Shown here in pieces: positions 8,687 to 20,358 of a stretch of DNA of 64,000 nt (its first letter is position 1; the number at the start of each line of letters is the position of its first letter). Where the stretch lies: the NCBI RefSeq assembly GCF_038397725.1, contig NZ_CP151634.1, forward strand, positions 3,906,001-3,970,000, read 5' to 3'. The stretch is from Microbacterium sp. LWO13-1.2. Its GTDB lineage: Bacteria > Actinomycetota > Actinomycetes > Actinomycetales > Microbacteriaceae. Made by a program: the position numbers and the translations under genes. The notes below the pieces were generated by a model. The model did not search any database, was not told the origin of the DNA, and saw only the letters and a program-made list of their open reading frames with translations.

Positions 8687-10906
<2,220 letters not shown>

Positions 10907-11027
10907 CTGGTGGTTCTCCGTTCGCGAGGGCAAAATTGTCTCGATACCAAGATACCTGAGCCGTTGTCGCGCTCGTAATGTGCGGCGTTTGCGTGTGCAC
11001 GTCGTCGGTAGGGGTTAGCCTGGGAGC

Positions 11028-11486
11028 ATGTCCGAACTGCGCATGGTCGAACTCTCCGCTGCGACGATCGTCGCCGTGAACAACCTGTCGCTCAAGCCCG
11101 GACAGGAGCAGTTCCTCGCTCCGGTGTCCTACGGGATCGCAGCGACCGTCATCAACCCGCAGACCTCCTGGCAGCGCGTCGTCCTCGACCGCAACGAGGT
11201 CGTCGGCTTCGTGAGTGCGAACTTCGACCCGGATGCTCCCGAGGAGCACTTCCGCTCGGTGCTGTGGCGCATCAACGTCGACGCCGACGACCAGGGCCGT
11301 GGCGTCGGGCGCTTCGCCGTGGAGAGCCTGATCGAAGAGGCCCGCGAGCGCGGCGTCGCTCATGTCAACGTGATCTACGAAGCCGGCGACGGCGGCCCTG
11401 AGGCATTCTTCCACCGCGTCGGCTTCACGCCGGTGGGAGAGACCGAGTACGGCGAGGTCATCGCCGAGATCCGTCTCGCGAACTAG
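11028..11486 (+). CDS. GNAT family N-acetyltransferase
   Basis: A 152-residue acetyl-CoA-dependent acyltransferase. The acetyl-CoA loop is DDQGRGVGRFAVE (about residues 87-99). FFHRVGFTPVGETEYGEV near the end is the usual closing motif, and it resembles the spermine/spermidine or diamine acetyltransferase subgroup. TAGCCT (11016-11021) ends six bases before ATG and no Shine-Dalgarno is present, consistent with a leaderless transcript. Substrate cannot be assigned. Confidence 0.85.
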   Translation: MSELRMVELSAATIVAVNNLSLKPGQEQFLAPVSYGIAATVINPQTSWQRVVLDRNEVVGFVSANFDPDAPEEHFRSVLWRINVDADDQGRGVGRFAVESLIEEARERGVAHVNVIYEAGDGGPEAFFHRVGFTPVGETEYGEVIAEIRLAN

Positions 11487-11497
11487 ACCGGCGGCGG

Positions 11498-11526
11498 GGT
11501 CTCGGATCCCCTCCCCCACCGAGACC
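11498..11526. terminator. Hairpin between convergent genes
   Basis: An 8-bp perfect stem (GGTCTCGG with CCGAGACC) and a 13-base C-rich loop, 12 bases after the acetyltransferase stop and upstream of the convergent coiled-coil gene end. Confidence 0.55.
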
Positions 11527-11593
11527 TCGTCGCCTTCCTTCGCGCCCGAGCGATGGATGGCCGCACGACCGGAGTGGCGCGGATCGACCGGAG

Positions 11594-12397
11594 TCAGTCC
11601 TGCTTGCCTGGGCGGTCGCGACCGGTCCAGGCAGCGAGGGCGGACGCCGCAGCACCGGCCGCACGGTCGAGAGCCTCGGCCGAGCGGCTGAGCACGTCCT
11701 GAGCGGCGTCCTGCCAACCGGGCGTCGCCGGCGCCTCGCCGGCCTGCACCTTCGCGGCGTGTTCAGCCACGTCGAAGGCGCGCTCGAGGTCGGCCACCGC
11801 ATCCCGATACGCGGCGAACGCGGTCGGAGTGACCTTTCCGGTGGCGCCGCGGCGGAGTTCGCTCGCGTGTCCGGCCGCGCGCAGGTACGCTGCCGTCGCC
11901 GGCCGCTTGATGTCCGTCATCGCCGGGTACGCGATCTGCCGTGCCGTGTCGGTTTCGTACTGCATCCATCGCGCCGTCACCGCATCGTGCGCGGCGTGCA
12001 GGCGCTCCAGCGGACGAGGAGCGGATGCCGTGGGGATCGCCGCGCGTGCGGCAGCGAGCCGGGCCTGCCGTGCGCGCAACTCGGCCGCGGCGGTCTTGGC
12101 ATCGCGCTCCTTCTCTCGCAGCATCCGCTTTGCGCTGGCGACCTGCTCCGGCGTGGCCCGCTGCGCTGCTCGCTGGGCTGTGACGTGAGCGAGATCGGCC
12201 CGAGCGACCTTGACCGCCGAGCGCCCCTCGGCAGCGGTCTGCTTTGCGATCTTCAGGTCGTGGCGCGCGGCATCGTAGGCGAGGCGACGACCGCCGGAGC
12301 CGCCCCGGCGACGCAAGCCGATCACGCCGACGGCTCCCGCTCCGGCGACTGTCGGCGCAATCCACCACCACTGGGTGAGCAGCAGCAAAGGATCCAT
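11594..12397 (-). CDS. Membrane-anchored coiled-coil protein of unknown function
   Basis: I do not recognise a family. The 267-residue product has one N-terminal membrane segment (about residues 12-29) and a Gly/Arg-rich turn. A long Ala/Lys/Arg/Glu-rich helical stretch with heptad character follows (about 45-115), then further helices to residue 265. There is no enzyme motif and no cysteine. It begins nine bases after the xylR stop in the same direction. A TAGCAT hexamer overlapping that stop lies six bases before ATG, so it may be leaderless or read through from xylR. A structural or scaffold role is only a guess. Confidence 0.6.
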   Translation of the reverse strand: MDPLLLLTQWWWIAPTVAGAGAVGVIGLRRRGGSGGRRLAYDAARHDLKIAKQTAAEGRSAVKVARADLAHVTAQRAAQRATPEQVASAKRMLREKERDAKTAAAELRARQARLAAARAAIPTASAPRPLERLHAAHDAVTARWMQYETDTARQIAYPAMTDIKRPATAAYLRAAGHASELRRGATGKVTPTAFAAYRDAVADLERAFDVAEHAAKVQAGEAPATPGWQDAAQDVLSRSAEALDRAAGAAASALAAWTGRDRPGKQD

Positions 12398-12406
12398 GAC
12401 TCGATG

Positions 12407-13603
12407 CTACCCACGAGCCGCACGGGGTTCGACGTCGGGCTCTGCCAGCGGATCCGCCAGCAGCGGCGCGAACGCGAGTTCCGCGGCGCCGATGAGCAAT
12501 CGGTCATCTCCCAGCGCTGCAGGAAGGATCCTCACGTCGTCGGCCGGGTCGGCCATCGCATGCACGCGCATCGCCGCGTCGAGCGCATCCGCGTCCGCCG
12601 ACAGGAGCATGCTCAGGAATCCGCCGAGCACGATCATCGACGGGTTGAGCACGTTGACGGCGCTGGCGAGAGTGGACGCGAGGACACGACGTTGGCGGGA
12701 GAGCTCGCCGATCACGGCGTCGTCGGTCGCCGCAGCCAGCGCTTCCGCGAGGATCAGGTCGTCGGCGGCCGCGATGCCGAGCACGTCCAGCAGACGCGCT
12801 CTGGATACCTCGTCCTCGAGCACCCCGTCGCGGCTGCGCCGGTCGGCCGGATCCGCGATCACGGCCTTGTTCTGCCCCCATTCCCCCGCGTACCCTCCCG
12901 CTCCGCCGACCAGTCGACCGTCGATGATGAGCCCGCCGCCGATGCCGCTCGCCCCGCCGTTGAGATAGACGACGTCGTCGTTTCCGACGGCCGCTCCGAA
13001 GAGATGCTCCGCCTTGGCCCCGAGGCTCGCGTCGTTGCCGACGGCGACGGGCAGACCGGTCGCCGCCTGAACCAGGGTGCCGATCGATGCTTCCCGCCAG
13101 CCGAGGTGCGGCGCGTACCGCACCACCGCGTCGGTCGCGCGGACGAGGCCGGGCACGGCCACGCCCACACCGACGACGCGGAGGCCCGACAGCTCACGGT
13201 TCCGCCACTCATCGAGAATGCGCGCCACGGAACTCGCCGTATCCTCGGGGGTGATCAGGCGGTCGACGACTTCGCGTGCCCGAACGCGGACGAGTCCGTT
13301 CAAGCCGACGGCCGCCATCTCGATCGCGTCGATCTCGGGGTTGACCGCGATCGCCACGACGTCGTCACTCGCAGCGACCACGGGTGAGGGTCGACCGGCG
13401 CGTCGTGTCGGGTCGGGTTCGCGTTCGACGGCCAGACCGGCATCGACCAGGGTGCTGACGAGATCTGCGATGGTGGAGCGGTTCAGGCCGGTGGCCACCG
13501 TGAGCCGCGCGCGCGACTGCGGTCCGCCTTCATGCACCAGTCGCAGCACCTCACCGAGGTTGCGTCGACGCACGCCCTCCACGCTTCTCGCGCCGTCTGC
13601 CAC
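12407..13603 (-). CDS. xylR: ROK family xylose repressor
   Basis: A regulator of about 398 residues with an N-terminal winged helix-turn-helix (RARLTVATGLNRSTIADLVSTLVDAGL) and a ROK domain. Unlike the repressor at 837-2024, it lacks the zinc cysteines and keeps GNDASLGAKAEH and GGASGIGGG. It is divergent from xylA-xylB, with a perfect palindrome over the xylA promoter, so it almost certainly represses xylose use until xylose binds. GTG 13603 is preferred to GTG 13618 because GGGAGGGG sits five to six bases before it. The function is inferred from context and family. Confidence 0.88.
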   Translation of the reverse strand: MADGARSVEGVRRRNLGEVLRLVHEGGPQSRARLTVATGLNRSTIADLVSTLVDAGLAVEREPDPTRRAGRPSPVVAASDDVVAIAVNPEIDAIEMAAVGLNGLVRVRAREVVDRLITPEDTASSVARILDEWRNRELSGLRVVGVGVAVPGLVRATDAVVRYAPHLGWREASIGTLVQAATGLPVAVGNDASLGAKAEHLFGAAVGNDDVVYLNGGASGIGGGLIIDGRLVGGAGGYAGEWGQNKAVIADPADRRSRDGVLEDEVSRARLLDVLGIAAADDLILAEALAAATDDAVIGELSRQRRVLASTLASAVNVLNPSMIVLGGFLSMLLSADADALDAAMRVHAMADPADDVRILPAALGDDRLLIGAAELAFAPLLADPLAEPDVEPRAARG

Positions 13604-13675
13604 GGATGCCCCTCCCACCGGTTGCCTGTTCGGCCGGCCCGTTCAGCCTATCCTCGACCCCCGATCGCGACGGGC

Positions 13676-13704
13676 TGGACAAGGAGTCAAGTGTGACATA
13701 AGTT
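13676..13704 (+). promoter_or_regulatory. Predicted xylA promoter
   Basis: TGGACA (13676-13681), a 17-base spacer, then TAAGTT (13699-13704). Both are good matches to a housekeeping actinobacterial promoter, placing the transcript start near 13711. The -10 box lies within the left arm of the palindrome at 13698-13720. Confidence 0.6.
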
Positions 13705-13720
13705 GTTGTTGCCAACTTAT
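13698..13720. promoter_or_regulatory. XylR operator
   Basis: Perfect 8-bp inverted repeat ATAAGTTG-N7-CAACTTAT covering the -10 box and start site of the predicted xylA promoter, between the divergent xylR and xylA genes. The geometry predicts direct steric repression. Confidence 0.75.
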
Positions 13721-13743
13721 CCCATCTTCCGCTGGAGCATCCC

Positions 13744-14931
13744 ATGACAACCCCCACCCGCGACGACAAGTTCTCCTTCGGCCTGTGGACCGTCGGCTAC
13801 AACGGTGCCGATCCCTTCGGCGGCCCGACCCGACCGGCGCTCGACGTCGTGCATGCCGTCGAGAAGCTCGCCGAGCTCGGCGCCTACGGCCTGACGTTCC
13901 ACGATGACGACCTGTTCGCCTTCGGATCGACCGATGCCGAGCGGCAGACCCAGATCGACCGCTTGAAGGGGGCGATGGCCGACACCGGTCTGATCGTTCC
14001 GATGGTGACCACCAACCTGTTCAGCGCCCCGGTCTTCAAGGACGGCGGCTTCACCTCGAACGACCGCGACGTGCGCCGCTTCGCCCTGCGCAAGGTCTTC
14101 CGCCAGCTCGACCTCGGCGCCGAGCTCGGGGCGAAGACCTTCGTGATGTGGGGCGGTCGCGAAGGCGCGGAGTACGACTCCGCCAAGGACGTGCGTGCCG
14201 CCCTCGAGCGCTACCGTGAGGCCGTCAACCTCCTCGGCGATTACGTCACCGACAAAGGCTACGACATCCGTTTCGCGATCGAGCCGAAGCCGAACGAGCC
14301 TCGAGGCGACATCCTGCTTCCGACGCTCGGACACGCGATCGCGTTCATCGACTCGCTCGAGCGCCCCGAGCTGGTCGGCGTGAACCCCGAAGTCGGTCAC
14401 GAGCAGATGGCTGGGCTCAACTTCACCGCGGGCATCGCGCAGGCGCTGTTCCACGGCAAGCTCTTCCACATCGACCTCAACGGCCAGCGGGGCATCAAGT
14501 ACGACCAGGACCTCGTCTTCGGCCACGGAGATCTGCACAACGCCTTCTCGCTCGTCGACCTTCTCGAGAACGGCGGACCCGGCGGTGTGCCCGCCTATGA
14601 CGGCCCCCGTCACTTCGACTACAAGCCTTCGCGCACCGAAGACGAGAAGGGTGTCTGGGACTCGGCCGCCGCGAACATGCGCACGTACCTGTTGCTCAAG
14701 GAACGTGCGGCCGCATTCCGCGCCGACCCCGAGGTGCAGGAGGCTCTCGCCGCGGCCCGTGTCGACGAGCTGTCCGTGCCCACACTCGCCCCCGGAGAGT
14801 CGTACGACGACTTCCTCGCCGACCGCACCGCCTACGAGGACTTCGACCCCGCGACGTACTTCGGAGGCAAGGGGTTCGGGTTCGTCCGTCTGCAGCAGCT
14901 CGCGACCGAGCACCTCCTCGGCGCCCGCTGA
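13744..14931 (+). CDS. xylA: Xylose isomerase
   Basis: A 395-residue (beta/alpha)8 metal enzyme converting D-xylose to D-xylulose. It shows the actinobacterial short-type hallmarks: the catalytic-His stretch [10 protein letters not shown] near residue 54, [13 protein letters not shown] near 135, [11 protein letters not shown] with metal-binding Glu near 181, [11 protein letters not shown] near 217, and [14 protein letters not shown] near 290. TGGAG precedes ATG by six bases. It is the first gene of a xylA-xylB operon controlled by the upstream palindrome. Confidence 0.98.
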   Translation: MTTPTRDDKFSFGLWTVGYNGADPFGGPTRPALDVVHAVEKLAELGAYGLTFHDDDLFAFGSTDAERQTQIDRLKGAMADTGLIVPMVTTNLFSAPVFKDGGFTSNDRDVRRFALRKVFRQLDLGAELGAKTFVMWGGREGAEYDSAKDVRAALERYREAVNLLGDYVTDKGYDIRFAIEPKPNEPRGDILLPTLGHAIAFIDSLERPELVGVNPEVGHEQMAGLNFTAGIAQALFHGKLFHIDLNGQRGIKYDQDLVFGHGDLHNAFSLVDLLENGGPGGVPAYDGPRHFDYKPSRTEDEKGVWDSAAANMRTYLLLKERAAAFRADPEVQEALAAARVDELSVPTLAPGESYDDFLADRTAYEDFDPATYFGGKGFGFVRLQQLATEHLLGAR

Positions 14932-14939
14932 GTCCGGCG

Positions 14940-16232
14940 ATGGCACTCGTTCTCGGGGTCGACTCCTCGACCCAGTCCTGCAAGGTCGTCATCGTCGATT
15001 CCGAGACGGGTGCCGTCGTGCGCTCCGGCAGGGCCAGCCACCCCGATGGCACGTCCGTCGACCCCGAGGCGTGGTGGACGGCACTCCAGTCGGCGATCGC
15101 GGAGGCCGGAGGTCTTGAAGACATCGCGGCCTGGTCGATCGGCAGCCAGCAGCACGGCATGGTAGTGCTGGATGCCGACGGCACCGTGATCCGCGATGCC
15201 CTGCTGTGGAACGACACCCGCTCTGCGGGAGCCGCAGCAGACCTGATCGCCGAGTTCGGCGCGCCGACGCTGGCCGCGCGAACGGGCCTCGTCCCCGTGG
15301 CGTCGTTCACGATCACCAAGCTGCGCTGGCTGCGTGACAACGAGCCCGACAACGCGAAGCGTGTCGCCGCTGTCGCGCTTCCGCACGACTGGCTGACGTG
15401 GCGTCTGCGCGGCTTCGGCCCAGCGAACCCGGTGCTGGCCGAGCTCGTCACCGACCGATCCGACGCCTCGGGCACCGGATACTGGAACCCGGCGACGGGC
15501 GAGTACGACCGCGAGCTGCTGGTGGCCGCGCTCGGCCACGATGCCGTGCTGCCCCGAGTCTTGGCTGCCGATGACGCCGTCGCCGATGCGGACGGTCGTC
15601 CGGTCGGTCCCGGCGCCGGCGACAATGCGGCTGCCGCACTGGGGCTGGATACTCGGCCTGGCGACGTCGTGGTCTCGATCGGGACCTCGGGGACGGTGTT
15701 CGCGATCAGCACGGAGCGCGTCGAGGACCCGACCGGCACGGTGGCCGGCTTCGCCGATGCCTCCGGGCGATTCCTTCCCCTCGTGGCGACGTTGAACGCG
15801 GCCCGAGTCCTCGATGCCACCGCAGCTCTCCTCGGAGTGTCGCTCGAGGAGTTCAGCGACCTCGCCCTGCGCGCATCACCGGGGGCGGGCGGGCTCAGCC
15901 TGCTGCCCTACTTCGAGGGCGAGCGCACCCCGAATCTGCCTGATGCGACGGCCTCGCTCTCCGGCATGACCCTGGCATCGACGACCCGCCCCAATCTGGC
16001 GCGGGCAGCCGTGGAGGGGATGCTGCGCGGACTCGGCGCGGGACTCGACGCACTGCGCGACCTCGGCATCCCTCTTGAGCGCGCTCTGCTCATCGGGGGT
16101 GGGGCACAATCCGAGGCAGTGCGAAAGATCGCTCCCGAAGTGCTCGGCCTTCCGGTCGAGGTGCCGGAGATCGCGGAGTACGTGGCCCTCGGCGCCGCCC
16201 GCCAGGCCGCGCGACTGACCGCGCGCGCCTAG
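14940..16232 (+). CDS. xylB: Xylulokinase
   Basis: A 430-residue FGGY-family kinase phosphorylating D-xylulose to xylulose 5-phosphate for the pentose phosphate pathway. It starts with [10 protein letters not shown] (phosphate loop), has [12 protein letters not shown] and LLWNDTR, the IGTSGTVFA adenosine-site motif, and the C-terminal [21 protein letters not shown]. It is slightly shorter than E. coli XylB (about 480). It begins eight bases after the xylA stop and is followed by a strong terminator. Confidence 0.95.
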   Translation: MALVLGVDSSTQSCKVVIVDSETGAVVRSGRASHPDGTSVDPEAWWTALQSAIAEAGGLEDIAAWSIGSQQHGMVVLDADGTVIRDALLWNDTRSAGAAADLIAEFGAPTLAARTGLVPVASFTITKLRWLRDNEPDNAKRVAAVALPHDWLTWRLRGFGPANPVLAELVTDRSDASGTGYWNPATGEYDRELLVAALGHDAVLPRVLAADDAVADADGRPVGPGAGDNAAAALGLDTRPGDVVVSIGTSGTVFAISTERVEDPTGTVAGFADASGRFLPLVATLNAARVLDATAALLGVSLEEFSDLALRASPGAGGLSLLPYFEGERTPNLPDATASLSGMTLASTTRPNLARAAVEGMLRGLGAGLDALRDLGIPLERALLIGGGAQSEAVRKIAPEVLGLPVEVPEIAEYVALGAARQAARLTARA

Positions 16233-16240
16233 CCCGGCAT

Positions 16241-16282
16241 AGACGACAGGCCCGCACGATTCCTCGTGCGGGCCTGTCGTCT
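16241..16282. terminator. Bidirectional hairpin terminator after xylB
   Basis: A perfect 18-bp stem (16241-16258 with 16265-16282) and a six-base loop ATTCCT, between the convergent xylB and ABC exporter genes. Confidence 0.85.
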
Positions 16283-16290
16283 GTGCGGCT

Positions 16291-18105
16291 TCAGACCAGG
16301 GTCTCCTGCCACGCCGCGTGCAGCTGCGCGAACTTTCCGGTGCCGCCGATGAGAGCCGCAGGTGTGTCGTCCTCGATGATCCGCCCGTGCTCCATCACCA
16401 ACACCCGGTCGGCGATGGCGACTGTCGACAGGCGGTGCGCGATGATGATCGCCGTCCGGTCGGCGAGCAGCGTCTGCAGCGCATCCTGGATCAACCGCTC
16501 AGACGGAATGTCCAGCGATGCCGTCGCCTCGTCGAGGATCAGCACTGCCGGGTCGGCGAGGAAGGCGCGTGCGAACGAGATCAGCTGACGCTGCCCCGCC
16601 GACACCCGACCGCCGCGCTTGTTCACGTCGGTGCTGTACCCGTCCGGCAGCGAGGAGATGAACTCATCCGCTCCGACTGCGCGCGCGGCCGTCCGAATCT
16701 CGTCGAGCGTGGCATCCGGCTTGCCCAGTGCGATGTTGTCGGCGACCGTCCCGCTGAACAGGTAGGCCTCCTGGGTGACCATCACGATCGCGCGACGCAG
16801 GTCCTTCGGATGCAGCTTCCGCAGGTCCACACCATCGAGGGTGACACTGCCCAACGTCGGGTCGTAGAACCGCGAGATGAGCTTCGCCAGCGTCGACTTG
16901 CCCGCGCCCGTGGTGCCCACCAGCGCGATCGTCTGCCCAGCGGGGATGTCGAGCGAGAAGTCCGGCAGGATCGTCTTCTCGCCGTTGTAGCCGAACGTGA
17001 CGTCCTCGAAGCGGATCGCGCCGCGCGACTCCCACAGGTCGACCGGCTTCTCGGGGTCCGGCACCGTCGGCTGCTCGTCGAGCACCCCGGACACCTTCTC
17101 CAGCGCTGCCGTCGCCGACTGGTAGGAGTTCAGGAACATCGCGATCTCCTGCATCGGCGCGAAGAAGTTCCGCACGTACAGCACAGCCGACAGCAGCACT
17201 CCGACGGTGAGCGCACCCGTGGAGACACGGATGCCACCCCAGAGCACGACCATGCCGAGAGTGAGCGCCGCGACGCCCATCAGCCCCGGTTCGAAGGTGC
17301 CGAAGAGCAGCATCGAACGTCGGTTGATGTCGCGGTAGTCGCCGGCGACCTTCTGGAAGGTGACATCGTTGCGGGGCTCCTTGCGGAACGCCTTCACGGC
17401 GCGGATGCCCGTCATCGTCTCGACGAACTGCACGATCACCTTGGCGCTGATCACACGGGATTCCCGGTAGACGAGCTGCGAGCGCGAGTAGAACCAGCGC
17501 ATCAGCATCATCAACGGGATACCGGCGAGCGCGAGGATCACGCCCGACTGCCAGTCCCAGACGACGAGGGCGATGAAGGTGAACGCGCCGAAGAGGACGC
17601 CCGAGACGAGGTTGTTCAGGCCGCCGTCCAGGAGCTCTCGGATCGAGTCGAGGTCGCTGGTCTGCCGCGAGATGATGCGACCGGACGTGTACGACTCGTG
17701 GAACTCGAGGCTCAATCGCTGCGTGTGCAGGAAGATGCGCTTGCGCAGATCCAGCAGCACCGCCTGAGTGATCCTGGCAGCGATCATCACGTACCAGGCG
17801 ATGAGCACGGCAGCGGCCGCACCTGCGAACAGGTACACGAAACCGATGACGAAGGTCGGCATCCAGTCCGCACGCTCGATCACCGCCGGCAGCGCCTGGT
17901 CGAGCCCGATACTGATCAGGATCGGACCTGCCACCTGCAACGCCGTCGAGATGACGAGCACAGCAGCGGCGAGGACGACCTGCGGTCGCAGCGGACGGAT
18001 CAACGACCCCAGCAGGCGCAGCGACCGCTGACGGATCGCCTTGCTCTCCTCGCGGGTGTAGTTCGAACGGTCTTCGTTCTGTGTTCCGGTGATTGCGGAG
18101 CTCAT
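16291..18105 (-). CDS. ABC exporter half-transporter, catalytically complete subunit
   Basis: A 604-residue permease-ATPase fusion. Six membrane helices lie between about residues 40 and 325. The nucleotide-binding domain has Walker [10 protein letters not shown] (397-405), signature VSAGQRQ (501-507), Walker B VLILDEA with catalytic E526, and switch H557. It overlaps the upstream exporter gene by four bases (ATGA) and so is translationally coupled. With that partner it should form a heterodimeric drug or peptide exporter of the BmrCD/TmrAB/LmrCD type. Substrate unknown. Confidence 0.92.
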   Translation of the reverse strand: MSSAITGTQNEDRSNYTREESKAIRQRSLRLLGSLIRPLRPQVVLAAAVLVISTALQVAGPILISIGLDQALPAVIERADWMPTFVIGFVYLFAGAAAAVLIAWYVMIAARITQAVLLDLRKRIFLHTQRLSLEFHESYTSGRIISRQTSDLDSIRELLDGGLNNLVSGVLFGAFTFIALVVWDWQSGVILALAGIPLMMLMRWFYSRSQLVYRESRVISAKVIVQFVETMTGIRAVKAFRKEPRNDVTFQKVAGDYRDINRRSMLLFGTFEPGLMGVAALTLGMVVLWGGIRVSTGALTVGVLLSAVLYVRNFFAPMQEIAMFLNSYQSATAALEKVSGVLDEQPTVPDPEKPVDLWESRGAIRFEDVTFGYNGEKTILPDFSLDIPAGQTIALVGTTGAGKSTLAKLISRFYDPTLGSVTLDGVDLRKLHPKDLRRAIVMVTQEAYLFSGTVADNIALGKPDATLDEIRTAARAVGADEFISSLPDGYSTDVNKRGGRVSAGQRQLISFARAFLADPAVLILDEATASLDIPSERLIQDALQTLLADRTAIIIAHRLSTVAIADRVLVMEHGRIIEDDTPAALIGGTGKFAQLHAAWQETLV

Positions 18106-20012
18106 GCCTGCACCTCCTCTTCGATGGTCAGTTCTTCTTCGGGCAGATCATCCTCTTCGGATGCATCGGCCTCGTCTCGGATGATCGGGATGGCACCGGT
18201 GCGTGCAGCCTCTTCCGCTTCGAGGCTGGAGATCACGTGCCGGTAGTGGGAACTGGACCGCAGCAGTTCGGAGTGCGTGCCGACCGCGGTGACCTTTCCT
18301 CGTTCGAGCAGCGCTACCCGATCGGCGAGCGCCACCGTCGACGGGCGGTGCGCGACGACCAGTGCCGTCGTCTCGGCGAGGACGTGCCGCAGGGCTTCCT
18401 CGACGAGCGCCTCGGTGTCGACGTCCAAGGCCGAGAGAGGATCATCGAGCACGAGCACCCGCGGGTTCGCCGCGACAGCGCGAGCGAGGGCGAGACGCTG
18501 ACGCTGTCCGCCGGAGAGGCTGAGCCCCTCCTCGCCGATGATCGTCTCCACGCCCTCAGGGAGTGCGTCGACGAAACCTGCCTGGGCGACATCCAGCGCC
18601 TCGCGCAACACGCGTTCGGCCTCTTCGCTGTGCACGTCGAGCTCGGCCCGGCCGAGCAGCACGTTCTCCCGCACGGATGCCGAGAACAAGGTCGCATCCT
18701 CGAAAGCCATCGCGATGTGCTGGCGCAGCTCGGCGAGTGTCAGGTCGCGCACGTCCACGCCGTCGAGCGTGACGCGCCCGCCGGTGACGTCGTAGAGGCG
18801 AGCCGGGAGCGTCGTCAGCGTCGTCTTGCCGCTGCCGGTGAGGCCGACGAGCGCCATCGTCTCGCCCGGACGCAGCACCAGGTCGATGCCGTCGAGCAGG
18901 TCGCGCTCGTGGGCTCCCGCATCCTGATACCGGAAGTGCGCGTTCTCGAACACCAGCTCACCACGGGGGTTCGCGATGTGCACCGGGTTCTCCGGGTCGG
19001 TGATCGAGTTCGTCTCGGAGAAGATGTCGAAGACGCGGTCGGTTGCCGTGCGGGCGTCGAGCATGAACGAGAACAGGAAGCCGATCGACTCGATCGGCCA
19101 GCGCAGCACGGTCGCCATCGCGAAGAACGCGAACAGCTCGGGGAGATCGATGGCGCCCTGCGAGATCAGCCAGATGCCCGTCATCAGGCTGAGACCGAAC
19201 GCGATCTGCGGCATCAGGTCGAGCCAGAACCAGATCGAGGCGATGGCCCCGGCCTTGCTCATCTCGGTCTCGCGGAGCGTCTCGGCCTGACGGCTGAAGC
19301 GGCTGAGCGCGTGCTTGCCGCGTCCGAACGCCTTCAGCACCCGGATGCCGTGCACGCTCTCTTCGACGCTGGTCGCGAGGTCGCCTGCCTGGTCCTGGCT
19401 GCGTCGTGTGAGCGCGCCGTAGCGCTTCTCGAACAGGTATCCCCGGATCCAGAGCGGAATCGCCGTGACGAGGAAGATCGTTCCCAGCAACCAGTGCCAG
19501 CGGAACAGCAGCACGGCGCCGATGATGATCGTGAGCACGTTCACGACCAGCAGCACCAGGCCGAATGCCAACCAGCGGCGGATCAGACCGATGTCCTGCA
19601 TCATGCGGCTGAGCAGCTGCCCTGACTGCCAGCGGTCGTGGAACGACACGGGCAGCGTCTGCAGCCGGGAGTAGAGGTCGGTCCGCATGCGGTACTCGAC
19701 CTCGGTCGCCGGGTTCAGCACGAACCAGCGGCGCAGCCAGATCATGGCCGCTTCTCCGATGGCGAGGGCGAAGACCGCCACAGCGCCCCACGCGATGGCG
19801 CCGATCTCACCGGACTGGACAGGACCGCTGATGATCTGCTCGAGCACGAGCGGGATCATCAACGCGATGACGGCGGCGACGAGTGCACTGCCGGCACCGC
19901 CGACGAGTCGCCAGATGACCGGCTTCACGAACGGCTTGAGCCGCCAGAGTGCGGCGGGTGTGGAGAGGGTGGACGAAGGCGAAGTGTTCTGCGAAGAAGG
20001 CGAGGAAGACAT
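18102..20012 (-). CDS. ABC exporter half-transporter, degenerate-site subunit
   Basis: A 636-residue permease-ATPase fusion. An N-terminal Ser/Pro-rich tail is followed by six membrane helices (about 45-345) and an ATPase domain with Walker [10 protein letters not shown], canonical signature LSGGQRQR, H-loop AHRPST, and an acidic C-terminal tail. The Walker B ends [11 protein letters not shown], with Asp in place of the catalytic Glu. Its partner has the intact Glu but a VSAGQ signature. This asymmetry is the mark of heterodimeric exporters with one degenerate ATP site. A 21-codon leader peptide lies 114 bases upstream, suggesting induction by ribosome-targeting compounds. Confidence 0.92.
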   Translation of the reverse strand: MSSSPSSQNTSPSSTLSTPAALWRLKPFVKPVIWRLVGGAGSALVAAVIALMIPLVLEQIISGPVQSGEIGAIAWGAVAVFALAIGEAAMIWLRRWFVLNPATEVEYRMRTDLYSRLQTLPVSFHDRWQSGQLLSRMMQDIGLIRRWLAFGLVLLVVNVLTIIIGAVLLFRWHWLLGTIFLVTAIPLWIRGYLFEKRYGALTRRSQDQAGDLATSVEESVHGIRVLKAFGRGKHALSRFSRQAETLRETEMSKAGAIASIWFWLDLMPQIAFGLSLMTGIWLISQGAIDLPELFAFFAMATVLRWPIESIGFLFSFMLDARTATDRVFDIFSETNSITDPENPVHIANPRGELVFENAHFRYQDAGAHERDLLDGIDLVLRPGETMALVGLTGSGKTTLTTLPARLYDVTGGRVTLDGVDVRDLTLAELRQHIAMAFEDATLFSASVRENVLLGRAELDVHSEEAERVLREALDVAQAGFVDALPEGVETIIGEEGLSLSGGQRQRLALARAVAANPRVLVLDDPLSALDVDTEALVEEALRHVLAETTALVVAHRPSTVALADRVALLERGKVTAVGTHSELLRSSSHYRHVISSLEAEEAARTGAIPIIRDEADASEEDDLPEEELTIEEEVQA

Positions 20013-20126
20013 GTCTCTCAGACGAGTTTCGTATGGAAAGCGGTTGCTGAAGGGGCCGGAAGCGGAACGGGCTCTCAGAGCCGGGCATCCGACACAGAAG
20101 GCGCGGAGCGACCCGCGGCAGTTGGT

Positions 20127-20192
20127 CTAAGGAAGCAGGCGCACCGGGGTCGAGCCGAGAGCTGCGATCTGCGCGACGGCGATCGTGGTCAT
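20127..20192 (-). CDS. 21-residue leader peptide upstream of the ABC exporter
   Basis: A short frame starting at ATG 20192, five bases after a perfect GAGGAGG ribosome site (20198-20204), and ending V-R-L-L-P before TAG. The peptide begins MTTIAVAQIAALG. Its ribosome site is far stronger than that of the exporter gene 114 bases downstream, and it has its own promoter. This layout is known from attenuation leaders of antibiotic-resistance genes, where ribosome stalling changes the downstream RNA. I see no strong terminator hairpin between it and the exporter, only a short GGCTC-TCA-GAGCC element at 20070-20082, so the mechanism is open. Confidence 0.6.
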   Translation of the reverse strand: MTTIAVAQIAALGSTPVRLLP

Positions 20193-20244
20193 GGTGTCCT
20201 CCTCAGAGCTCGGCTGTGTCGTCCGGTCGGTGCGACAGCCCATC

Positions 20245-20274
20245 AGCCTATTGCTGGGAACCAGCTGATCGCAA
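20245..20274 (-). promoter_or_regulatory. Predicted promoter for leader peptide and ABC exporter
   Basis: Minus-strand TTGCGA (20269-20274), an 18-base spacer and TAGGCT (20245-20250). The start site would fall near 20238, giving about 45 bases of untranslated RNA before the leader peptide. The rest of the gap up to the dipeptidase stop (20275-20358) shows nothing else that I can identify. Confidence 0.5.
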
Positions 20275-20358
20275 GAGTCATTCCCGAATTTCCCGGTTCC
20301 GGTCGCGATCGGCGCTGTTTCCCGCATCGGAGGGGCGGCCGCGATCGCCCGTTGTCGC

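Noticed and set aside
13717..14946. 409-codon minus-strand frame opposite xylA
   Set aside because: Antisense of a certain xylose isomerase gene.
16318..19625. Long plus-strand frames opposite the ABC exporter genes
   Set aside because: Antisense shadows rich in Arg, Asp, Gln and His; no recognisable motif.
20070..20082. Attenuator terminator between leader peptide and exporter
   Set aside because: GGCTC-TCA-GAGCC gives only a 5-bp stem with no T run, too weak to call a terminator.
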